55,286 bases of DNA from a virus. Made by a program: the position numbers and the translations under genes. Below are positions 49,820 to 55,286 of the stretch, piece after piece. The number at the start of each line of letters is the position of its first letter. The first letter of the stretch is position 1. The notes under the pieces were generated by a model, which did not search any database, was not told the DNA's origin, and saw only the letters and a list, made by a program, of their open reading frames with translations. The stretch spans positions 1 through 55,286 of IMG/VR virus record IMGVR_UViG_3300013099_000024. The stretch is one strand, 5' to 3'.

Positions 49820-50041
49820 CTACGATTCCTCCCACTCCACTTCCTTCCACTGCTGCTCCTCCTCACAATCACACGGATAATGGCAGAAACACACTGGGCA
49901 CCAATCGCAAGCCGACAACCTACAGCACTTATGCGCAACACTGATGATCAATGGCTTCAACTCATCAGGTATGCGCTCGCCCAATCTCCTTTCTACACAT
50001 GCAAAACAAACCTTTCCTTTCTCCTTTCTCACCAACACCAA
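49820..50041 (-). CDS. 73-residue Cys-rich protein
   Basis: TTG 50041 (weak SD). VCFACVERRLGERIPDELKPLI then KCCRLSACDWCPVCFCHYPCDC, eleven Cys in two clusters. Similar front to the interrupted gene at 50762. Probably binds two or more metal ions. Unknown. Confidence 0.55.
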   Translation of the reverse strand: MVLVRKEKGKVCFACVERRLGERIPDELKPLIISVAHKCCRLSACDWCPVCFCHYPCDCEEEQQWKEVEWEES

Positions 50042-50109
50042 TCATATCCTGCTTTGTTCAACATCTCCACAATGTCATCAATTGTTTTCCTCCCGCCAAA
50101 AGTCGTCAC
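50029..50109 (-). CDS. 26-residue micro-ORF
   Basis: GTG 50109, SD AAGGA at good distance; TTFGGRKTIDDIVEMLNKAGYDWCW. Bridges the ends of two genes in another frame and reads like a helix. Weak but possible. Confidence 0.3.
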   Translation of the reverse strand: MTTFGGRKTIDDIVEMLNKAGYDWCW

Positions 50110-50254
50110 CGAATTCCTTGATCACCTTCCGAACTAACGCTTTTGCTTCCTCCATCATTCTCACATCACCCGCCGATAACTTGACATCGACAACCAGAAC
50201 ATCGCGCCCACAAAAATTGAGAAAGTTGACCTTTCACTCAACCTCAATCCTCAC
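50078..50254 (-). pseudogene. 58-codon ORF with in-frame TGA
   Basis: GTG 50254 gives RIEVE, TGA at 50236-50234, then the same frame continues KVNFLNFCGRDVLVVDVKLSAG and a helix MMEEAKALVRKVIKEFGDDFW to TGA 50078. The second part is clearly protein-like and has no proper start right after the stop. Broken, read through or misread. Confidence 0.45.
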
Positions 50255-50312
50255 ATCCCCCGAACTTCATCCATGCCTGCATCAAACAACTCTGCTAACT
50301 GTTACGGATCCA

Positions 50313-50492
50313 TCACCTCACCCTGACGACAATCCATCCATCAAACCATTCACTGACTACAATCACTTCGTTTTCCTTTACGATAACCTCTTTTCCACTC
50401 TCATCAGGCTCAACATACACCACTTCGCCTTCTTCCTCAAGCTTTCCTATCTTCTCCACTTCCTCTTCACCTACGAACTCAACACTCAACAT
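50313..50492 (-). CDS. Unknown protein (paralogue family D)
   Basis: A 59-residue protein, ATG 50492 behind AGGTGATGTGAG. LSVEFVGEEEVEKIGKLEEEGEVVYVEP then EVIVKENEVIVVSEW. Sister of 47948. Unknown. Confidence 0.55.
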   Translation of the reverse strand: MLSVEFVGEEEVEKIGKLEEEGEVVYVEPDESGKEVIVKENEVIVVSEWFDGWIVVRVR

Positions 50493-50493
50493 C

Positions 50494-50718
50494 TCACATC
50501 ACCTCACCCTTCCATCTAAGCCATTTCTCACATACCTTCAAAAATCCATCCACCAAAATCATATCATCCCTACCCATCAAACTCAACACTCCCTGCAATC
50601 CTGGCATCAACTTCTCCATTTCAGTTATCACTCTCACTACCTCCTCAACAATCTCCTCATCGCTGTACCAGTTCCTCAACTACTCCCTATACGTCTTGAC
50701 CCAAGACTGATCTTCCAT
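50494..50718 (-). pseudogene. 74-codon ORF with in-frame TAG at codon 13
   Basis: ATG 50718 is behind an ideal GAGGTGATGAGTG and reads MEDQSWVKTYRE, TAG (50682-50680), then LRNWYSDEEIVEEVVRVI ... to the stop at 50494. A TTG start right after the amber (50679, SD GGGAG) could give a 61-residue protein, so a split into two is possible, but the frame joins smoothly (TYRE-x-LRNWYSDEE). Confidence 0.5.
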
Positions 50719-50761
50719 CACTCATCACCTCAACATCTCCACAACTTCCGTGATAATCACC

Positions 50762-50926
50762 TCATTCTATGGCGGCATAACACTCATCACAAAAACATGT
50801 TTGTAGTTAACGTTGCCTTATCTTCCAATCCATTGCTGCTACGAACTCATCTCTTCCAATCATACCCAACTTTTTCACACACCTATCGCACTTCCCATAA
50901 CAACTCACACTACATCTCCACACCAT
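50762..50926 (-). pseudogene. Zinc-ribbon ORF with in-frame TAA
   Basis: ATG 50926, SD GAGGTGGTGGAAA. VWRCSVSCYGKCDRCVKKLGM ... WKIRQR, TAA (50809-50807), then LQTCFCDECYAAIE and TGA. Without the stop it is a full two-knuckle zinc protein similar to 49820 in front. The last knuckle is lost if the stop is obeyed. Confidence 0.45.
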
Positions 50927-50999
50927 TTTCCACCACCTCTCCCAAATCTTTTATCCATCCTTTCTCTCTCAACCATTCTTCAAACTTCCAATCAAACAT
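50910..50999 (-). CDS. 29-residue micro-protein
   Basis: ATG 50999 with GAGGTGATTGG upstream; FDWKFEEWLREKGWIKDLGEVVENGVEM, one amphipathic helix. Short but with a good start signal and overlap with the next gene. Confidence 0.45.
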   Translation of the reverse strand: MFDWKFEEWLREKGWIKDLGEVVENGVEM

Positions 51000-51003
51000 C
51001 CAA

Positions 51004-51210
51004 TCACCTCACTCTCTCCACAATCACTTCCAACTCATCCAACAACACTCTTGCTCTTCCCGAACATCTCAGCTCCATCCAAACTTCATCAATCATCTCA
51101 CTTACCGTGCACAATTTGCCCTCGTCATTCACAAAGAAGTCATTCATCACCACAAACCGCCTGATAAACCTTTCCAATTCCTCTTTACTCCTCACCTCAA
51201 CCTCCATCAT
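51004..51210 (-). CDS. 68-residue unknown protein
   Basis: ATG 51210 or 51207. EVEVRSKEELERFIRRFVVMNDFFVNDEGKLC then a helical end (ARVLLDELEVIVERV). A T-rich run (TTTTTGTTTTTTC, 51222-51240) just upstream could terminate the previous unit. Unknown. Confidence 0.5.
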   Translation of the reverse strand: MMEVEVRSKEELERFIRRFVVMNDFFVNDEGKLCTVSEMIDEVWMELRCSGRARVLLDELEVIVERVR

Positions 51211-51242
51211 GTTACCACCACCGAGAAAAAACAAAAATGGAG

Positions 51243-51698
51243 TCAACCATCCAACCTTTTACGTACCTTTCCATCAACCGTAACCTCTAAGCCTGCCTTC
51301 TCAATCCATTTTCTACCTTTCTTCCTCCACAACCCTTTCGGTATGCTACAACCCAACAAATACTCCACTACTCTCAGCCATGCATTTCCATCTAACTCTT
51401 GCTCTCCTAACCGTTTGCTGATCTCCTCAAACGCCATCTTCATACACCTAACGACCTCGTCGTCGTCCAACTCCACTCTCTTCAACCTTGGATTCACCAT
51501 CCCACATCTTGTGCATACCGTCTCTCTTTTACCAGCCTTCACACTACTCCAAACCCTTTTGACCTCTCCACCGCACTCAGCGCAATACCCAACCACCGTC
51601 CCATTACGTATCTTCGCTTCATAACCTCTGTCTCCATAGCCCGCTGGTGAAAAACACCTTCTAATCTCCTCAACTGCTTCCTCTGCTAATTTTACCAT
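51243..51698 (-). CDS. Unknown protein with central zinc ribbon
   Basis: A 151-residue protein, ATG 51698 (SD GAGGTG). Helical front with two Cys, then GYCAECGGEVKRVWSSVKAGKRETVCTRCGM (zinc ribbon, about 45-75), helical middle, and a basic end GLWRKKGRKWIEKAG. Likely nucleic-acid binding. Followed by a T-rich stretch. Confidence 0.55.
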   Translation of the reverse strand: MVKLAEEAVEEIRRCFSPAGYGDRGYEAKIRNGTVVGYCAECGGEVKRVWSSVKAGKRETVCTRCGMVNPRLKRVELDDDEVVRCMKMAFEEISKRLGEQELDGNAWLRVVEYLLGCSIPKGLWRKKGRKWIEKAGLEVTVDGKVRKRLDG

Positions 51699-51709
51699 AG
51701 CCATCACCT

Positions 51710-51868
51710 CTAACAATTGGAGATCTGCATACTTTTCCATATCAGATAATCCACCACTATCTCTCCATACTTACCTATCTGCTCTATCCACCAGTCAATT
51801 TCCTTGTCTGTAAAACCACACTCTTTTAGCTCTTCTTCCCAAACTTCTACCCAATCTACTTCCATCAT
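51710..51868 (-). CDS. 52-residue acidic helical protein
   Basis: ATG 51868 behind GGAGGAGGGATGAAGC. EVDWVEVWEEELKECGFTDKEIDWWIEQIGKYGEIVVDYL (in pieces). Trp-rich, very acidic, as in DNA-mimic or inhibitor proteins, but that is only a guess from charge. Confidence 0.5.
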   Translation of the reverse strand: MMEVDWVEVWEEELKECGFTDKEIDWWIEQIGKYGEIVVDYLIWKSMQISNC

Positions 51869-51871
51869 GCT

Positions 51872-52114
51872 TCATCCCTCCTCCTTTCCAATATACTTCC
51901 TCCACATCTCCTCATAAAACTCAGCCATCTCCACATCCCCACACTCCCGATAAATCTCCGCAATCTCTCTCAACGCCCCATTCCACCCTTGCATATGCCA
52001 CTGAGATAACAACCCCATAATCTCCTCCTTGTCCCTTGACGTCATCCTTACCTTTACATAATAGGCCCTGATAACCTTACTCAAAAACTGCCTCTCCTTA
52101 AACACCCTAACCAT
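51872..52114 (-). CDS. 80-residue helical protein
   Basis: ATG 52114 behind GAGAGGTGGGTTAA. Basic front (VRVFKERQFLSKVIRAYYVKVRM) and two TPR-like helices (WNGALREIAEIYRECGDVEMAEFYEEMW). Unknown. Confidence 0.5.
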   Translation of the reverse strand: MVRVFKERQFLSKVIRAYYVKVRMTSRDKEEIMGLLSQWHMQGWNGALREIAEIYRECGDVEMAEFYEEMWRKYIGKEEG

Positions 52115-52144
52115 TTAACCCACCTCTCTACCAACCTAAAAAAA

Positions 52145-52420
52145 TTACTCTAACCTCAACACATACCCCTCTCCTACATCACTCTCACTACCATCCCTTT
52201 CAAATCCCAACTTTTCCACAATTCTTCTCATCCTTTCACTCCACACATCCATCCTAATCTCTCTACAACCACATTTTTTACACAACTCCACTACTTCCTC
52301 CACCAACTTTCTTCCATACCCCTTCCCCCTCATTTCTTCATTCACCCATACATCCAAAACATAACATACATCCCCCTCAAATTCCATATCAACCCAACCA
52401 TACTCCTTATCAATTCTCAT
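52145..52420 (-). CDS. GNAT acetyltransferase
   Basis: A 91-residue protein, ATG 52420. The acetyl-CoA loop RGKGYG with VLDVWVNEEMRGKGYGRKLVEEVVELCKK (motif A, about 28-55) and motif B-like RIVEKLGFERDG. Short for GNAT but with the core. It may acetylate a host protein early in infection; target unknown. Confidence 0.75.
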   Translation of the reverse strand: MRIDKEYGWVDMEFEGDVCYVLDVWVNEEMRGKGYGRKLVEEVVELCKKCGCREIRMDVWSERMRRIVEKLGFERDGSESDVGEGYVLRLE

Positions 52421-52431
52421 CCCCATCACCT

Positions 52432-52461
52432 TAAAAAAAATAATAGGGGGCCCTCAGGCCC
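52432..52461 (-). terminator. Hairpin plus T-run terminator
   Basis: GGGCC/GGCCC stem with four-base loop (52448-52461), then on the minus strand CCTATTATTTTTTTT. Overlaps the stop of the first leftward gene. Looks like a bacterial intrinsic terminator and would uncouple that gene from the rest. Confidence 0.6.
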
Positions 52462-52726
52462 TTACTATTACCAAACCATCATCCCTCTTTTCCAACCTCA
52501 ACCCACTACTTTTTGCCTGCACCGCCGTCACTATCCACCCTCTTACCTTCCTATAATTTTCCTCCTCATATACCTTCATCAAGACCCTCGTCAAGGCCCC
52601 CAGGTAAACCACTTCTCCTGCATCCAGCAATTCCCTTATAGCCTTCCTTATTTCCTCTGCCCTACCTCCTCTACCCACAACCTTCCTCCTTTCTTTTTCC
52701 TCCTTATACAACCCCACTATATCCAT
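52454..52726 (-). CDS. Small DNA-binding protein (paralogue family A), first leftward gene
   Basis: A 90-residue basic protein, ATG 52726. DIVGLYKEEKERRKVVGRGGRAEEIRKAIRELL, helical middle, RGWIVTAVQAKSSGLRLEKRDDGLVIVR. Closest to 38403. First gene after the divergent control region and closed by its own hairpin terminator: placed like a master regulator that may bind the inverted repeats next to it. Confidence 0.65.
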   Translation of the reverse strand: MDIVGLYKEEKERRKVVGRGGRAEEIRKAIRELLDAGEVVYLGALTRVLMKVYEEENYRKVRGWIVTAVQAKSSGLRLEKRDDGLVIVRA

Positions 52727-52823
52727 TCTTTTCCACCTCCTTTTTTTTCTTCAATTTTAACTTTAATTTTGCATTTAAAAAAGCTTTTGGATTTGTGCAT
52801 TTTTATTTTTTTGCTTTATGCGC

Positions 52824-52858
52824 TTGTTGCTAAAAATTTTTTAAAATTGCAGCAACAA
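52824..52858. promoter_or_regulatory. Inverted repeat 1 (8-19-8)
   Basis: TTGTTGCT (52824-52831) and AGCAACAA (52851-52858) around a 19-base spacer of A/T tracts. Likely a binding site of a dimeric regulator. Confidence 0.55.
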
Positions 52859-52870
52859 ATTTAAAAATCG

Positions 52871-52905
52871 TTTATCGCTCAAAATTTATAAAAATGTGCG
52901 ATAAA
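52871..52905. promoter_or_regulatory. Inverted repeat 2 (8-19-8) over TATA-like box
   Basis: TTTATCGC (52871-52878) and GCGATAAA (52898-52905), spacer again 19 bases and containing TTTATAAAAA. Same geometry as repeat 1, 47 bases away centre to centre, but different arms. Confidence 0.6.
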
Positions 52906-53016
52906 AATCTAGTAGGACCTGTCTATCCCAGGGGGCGGGGGCCCCAATGTTGGCCGTGTTAGGCAGACTCTCGCTTGGCTGTCGAGACTATCGTCTGGCA
53001 AGTTGTGAGAGAGATC

Positions 53017-53499
53017 ATGAAAGAGTGCCGTATTTGTAAGGCAGGGATGTTAGGAATTAAGTGGAGTTTGGATGTGGTGGAGGGAAAGAAGTCGGCGAAG
53101 CAGATGGCGGAGTTTTTTGGTGTGACAGTTGAGGAGGTGTGGAGGCATGTGGAAGAGCATTTGAGACCAGAGGAGGTGAGGAGATGGGTTGAGGAGGATG
53201 ATGAGATTATGGGAAAGATGAGGAAGATAGTCAGAGTGTTGGAGGATTATGTGGATTTGTTGGCGGATGCCTATGAACCGGATGTGGGAAAGATTAGGGC
53301 GTTGACGGGAGTGGTGAAGGAGTTGAGGAGTGCGTTGATGGATTATGCGGAGTTGGCGGGGAGAATTCAGAGAGGGCAGATTGTTGTGCAAGTGCAGCAG
53401 GTGGAAAAGAGGGTGCAGGAGCTGACGATGGTGGTGCTGGAGGAGTGTTGTGAGGAGTGTAGAGAGAGGATATTGAGGAGGTTGGAGGCCTTTCAGTAG
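53017..53499 (+). CDS. terS: Small terminase subunit
   Basis: A 160-residue protein from ATG 53017 (TTG 52975 would add 14 residues). HTH near the front: KSAKQMAEFFGVTVEEVWRHVEEHL (about 27-50), preceded by CRIC. A long helix (MRKIVRVLEDYVDLL) and coiled-coil end follow, with CCEEC near the tail. Directly upstream of the large terminase, the usual place; recognises viral DNA for packaging. Confidence 0.65.
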   Translation: MKECRICKAGMLGIKWSLDVVEGKKSAKQMAEFFGVTVEEVWRHVEEHLRPEEVRRWVEEDDEIMGKMRKIVRVLEDYVDLLADAYEPDVGKIRALTGVVKELRSALMDYAELAGRIQRGQIVVQVQQVEKRVQELTMVVLEECCEECRERILRRLEAFQ

Positions 53500-53642
53500 G
53501 CTGTAGGCAGTCTGGAGGCCGTGTGGTAGGCCGAGATGTCAACGAATATGCCGATGGAGTTGTATGCTGACGATCGGATGGCCTTACGCCAATGGATGGA
53601 AGGCCTTAGGACTACCGTCATGCAATATGAGCGTAGGCCGGC
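53486..53642. other. GGCC cluster (possible pac/cos signal)
   Basis: Seven GGCC tetramers within about 155 bases at the end of terS and in the gap after it, mostly as (A/T)GGCC at 13-50 base spacing, ending GGCCGGCC. Strong local excess for this sequence. Position next to terS is where packaging signals often lie. Confidence 0.35.
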
Positions 53643-53652
53643 CAAGGTGTGA
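53536..53652 (+). CDS. 38-residue ORF between terminase genes
   Basis: ATG 53536 to TGA 53652; MELYADDRMALRQWMEGLRTTV, helical. SD-like sequence is poor and the base composition is shaped by the GGCC cluster, so it may not be a true gene. Confidence 0.35.
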   Translation: MSTNMPMELYADDRMALRQWMEGLRTTVMQYERRPAKV

Positions 53653-53675
53653 CCAAGCGTAGGAGGTGATGTGTG

Positions 53676-55286
53676 ATGTTAGGTGATCCGGTTGACTACT
53701 TTCGGACGGTTGTCAAGGCGCATAAGGATCCGGTTTGGTTTGCGGAGAATGTGGTAGGTGTGAAGTTGTTCCCGAAGCAGGCAGAGATATTGAGGGAGTT
53801 TTATGAGGGTGGGTATAAGAAGTTGATTTGGATTAGTGGAATGCGATGTTTGACAGCGGATACGAAGGTCTTGACGCCGGATGGCTACAAACGGATGACG
53901 CACTGTATTGTTGCGAGAAATCCGGTGGGCCGTGATGCGAGGTGTAAGCTATATTACAATGGTGTTCGACCCGTGTGGAAGGTCGAGACGGAGAGAGGGT
54001 TTAGCGTTAGGGCGACGTGGAATCATCCAGTGTGGACGAGGGATGGGTGGAGATTGGTGTGGCAGTTGGGAGAAGGTATAGAAGTTGGTACGGTTGATGG
54101 TTGGGATGTAGTTGAGAGGATTAAGTATGTGGGTTGGAGACCAGTGTATGATTTGGGAATAGAGGATGACACCCATGCATTTGTAGCGAATGGTATGATC
54201 GTACACAACAGTGGGAAGTCGACGTTGGCCGCGTTGATTGCAGTTTATGAGTTCTTCAAGCTCATTACGTTGAGCAATCCCGCAGAGCATTTTGGGTTGT
54301 TGAAGAATGATCCAATATTCATTTCCATCGTAGCTGTGTCAGAAGAGCAGGCGATGGATACGGTATTTGCGAAGGCTAAGGCAATGGTCGAGGATAGTCA
54401 GTGGTTACAGGATCATTTTGATGTTAAGGTTAGAGAGTCAAAGATCATGTGTGATGTGAAGAATGTGACCATTAGAACGATTAGCAGTTGGTCAACGACA
54501 GCGGTGGGTAGGTCGAATAAGGCGGTTATCTTCGACGAGCTTGCAAATTTCGAGGAGACCGTCAGTAAGCGAGGCGCATGGGAGATTTGGAGTAGGTTGA
54601 CAAAGTCAACGGATACGTTTGGGAAGGAAGGCAAGATTGTTGCCATTAGTAGTCCTCGCCATCCGAATGATATCATCATGACGTTATACCGCAGAGCACT
54701 ACAGGATCCAGAGGAGCAAAAGCAGACGTTAGCACTCCTGACGCCTACATGGGAGGTGAATCCGAACATTAGTCGGGAGGAGTTGTTGAAGGCTCATAAG
54801 CACGATTTGGCGACCTTCCTCAGGGATTTTGCATGCCAGCCACAGGCTACGAATGCCTTACAGTTCCCGGAGGGCGTGAATTTGGATCTACCGTACAATG
54901 TGTTGGCTGATCCTCAATATGTGGATCGTGAGCATCTGAGGGTGATGGCCATCGATCCGGCGGTAAGAAATGATGCGTTTGGAGTTGCTGTTGGATATAA
55001 GGTTGGAGATGACATCTACATCGATGGTGCATGGCGCTTCCAGAGGATGGATCGAGCGTACATAAGTCCGCGGGAAGTAAAGCAGTGGATGGAGGATGCA
55101 ATAAGTCGTTTGAATGTGGCTGTTTTGGTGTTCGATACGTGGATGTTTCCAGAGCTGATTGAATGGGCTGAACAGGATTTAGGTTTGGTGGTTGAGAAGC
55201 ATATTGTGACGAAGAAGGATTATGATAGATGGAGGGAATTACAACAAGCTGGCAGGCTACATGTGTGCCAGTATGATGTACTTAAA
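53676..55286 (+). CDS. terL: Large terminase subunit with intein (3' end missing)
   Basis: ATG 53676 behind AGGAGGTGATGTGTG; open to the window edge (537 codons). Outside the intein: Walker A split as GMR / SGKSTLAAL, VAVSEEQAMDTVF, Walker B KAVIFDELANF, and the coupling motif AISSPRHPND. The start of the nuclease domain is visible (VMAIDPAVRNDAFGVAVGY, VLVFDTWMFPELI). Pumps DNA into proheads; works only after intein removal since the P-loop is interrupted. The last nuclease Asp is beyond the edge. Confidence 0.9.
   Translation, partial: MLGDPVDYFRTVVKAHKDPVWFAENVVGVKLFPKQAEILREFYEGGYKKLIWISGMRCLTADTKVLTPDGYKRMTHCIVARNPVGRDARCKLYYNGVRPVWKVETERGFSVRATWNHPVWTRDGWRLVWQLGEGIEVGTVDGWDVVERIKYVGWRPVYDLGIEDDTHAFVANGMIVHNSGKSTLAALIAVYEFFKLITLSNPAEHFGLLKNDPIFISIVAVSEEQAMDTVFAKAKAMVEDSQWLQDHFDVKVRESKIMCDVKNVTIRTISSWSTTAVGRSNKAVIFDELANFEETVSKRGAWEIWSRLTKSTDTFGKEGKIVAISSPRHPNDIIMTLYRRALQDPEEQKQTLALLTPTWEVNPNISREELLKAHKHDLATFLRDFACQPQATNALQFPEGVNLDLPYNVLADPQYVDREHLRVMAIDPAVRNDAFGVAVGYKVGDDIYIDGAWRFQRMDRAYISPREVKQWMEDAISRLNVAVLVFDTWMFPELIEWAEQDLGLVVEKHIVTKKDYDRWRELQQAGRLHVCQYDVLK
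53847..54209 (+). other. Mini-intein of 121 residues in TerL Walker A
   Basis: Starts at Cys (CLTADTKVLTPDG, block A), has block B TWNHPVWT with T-x-x-H, and ends with block F/G VYDLGIEDDTHAFVANGMIVHN (H-N at 54204-54209) before Ser+1 of SGKS. No endonuclease domain. Unusually short. All residues needed for splicing are present: C1, block B Thr/His, penultimate His, Asn, Ser+1. Confidence 0.9.

Larger units (their letters stand above)
52727..52974. promoter_or_regulatory. Divergent AT-rich control region
   Basis: Separates the leftward and rightward halves. About 52740-52910 is strongly AT-rich with A and T tracts; 52927-52945 is a G/C block (CCCAGGGGGCGGGGGCCCC). No gene seen. A TATA-like TTTATAAAAA at 52885-52894 points right, so late transcription could start near 52915. 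The G/C block beside the small terminase is a possible cos/pac element. Confidence 0.6.

Noticed and set aside
50234-50236. Selenocysteine UGA
   Set aside because: No SECIS-like structure seen and neighbouring genes use TGA, TAG and TAA as normal stops; three different stop codons are affected, so no single-codon recoding explains them.
49444-51624. Long plus-strand open frames in the 49.4-51.6 kb region
   Set aside because: Low-complexity Ser/Thr/His/Pro-rich shadows of minus-strand genes or of the repeat array; no SD and opposite to well-coupled genes.
1-55286. Circular genome closed exactly at the window edges
   Set aside because: Joining the edges would fuse terminase to the giant ORF through the SD of the latter and leave no portal or terminase stop; more sequence is probably missing.

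Overview
The window looks like most of the genome of a tailed (head-tail, Caudoviricetes-type) virus of an archaeon. The archaeal reading rests on the replication genes: family B polymerase, an MCM-like ATPase, an XPF/ERCC4-type nuclease, an archaeo-eukaryotic-type primase and an OB-fold ssDNA-binding protein. It is supported by very regular AGGAGGTGAT ribosome binding sites, T-run terminators without hairpins, TATA-like boxes and AGG/AGA-rich arginine usage. No host gene, tRNA or integrase was recognised, so the host cannot be named.

Layout. A divergent AT-rich control region (about 52.73-52.97 kb) holds two inverted repeats of identical geometry. Rightward from it run the small terminase, a 38-codon ORF and the large terminase, which carries a 121-residue mini-intein in its Walker A motif and runs off the right edge. 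If the molecule is circular, the missing piece (end of terminase, portal) lies between the right and left edges. At the left edge the rightward late operon resumes: a 1,804-residue multi-enzyme protein, protease with nested scaffold, decoration protein, major capsid protein, connectors, tail tube, tail-assembly chaperone with a probable frameshift, tape measure, tail hub with two 8x16-residue repeat arrays, receptor/fibre-like proteins, holin-like proteins and a phosphoesterase (22-21494).

About 31 kb (52726 down to 21445) is read leftward as tightly overlapping operons. The distal part (21.4-40 kb) carries replication and nucleotide metabolism (MCM-like, XPF-like, AEP-like, PolB, Cas4/RecB-like nuclease, RecA-like ATPase, SSB, class II ribonucleotide reductase, thymidylate synthase). 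It also carries a 7-deazaguanine DNA-modification set: FolE2, QueD, QueE, three QueC-like proteins and a DpdA-like transglycosylase. Together these would convert GTP to preQ0 or a relative and put it into viral DNA, presumably against host restriction. The proximal part (40-52.7 kb) is a dense array of about 50 small, mostly unknown genes, many with Cys zinc-knuckle motifs, several forming paralogous families, and several interrupted by in-frame stops. A 500-bp repeat-filled non-coding stretch (49.32-49.82 kb) is the best iteron-like origin or operator candidate.

Most unusual features: the duplicated [LH-helix]-[methyltransferase-like]-[DUF6884-like] modules fused to a DNA ligase and to a LigD-type 3'-phosphoesterase; the QueC paralogues, one with a degenerate PP-loop; a three-way-junction RNA-like element at 37.33-37.43 kb; and the broken or recoded mini-genes. 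All names come from reading motifs; no database search was possible.
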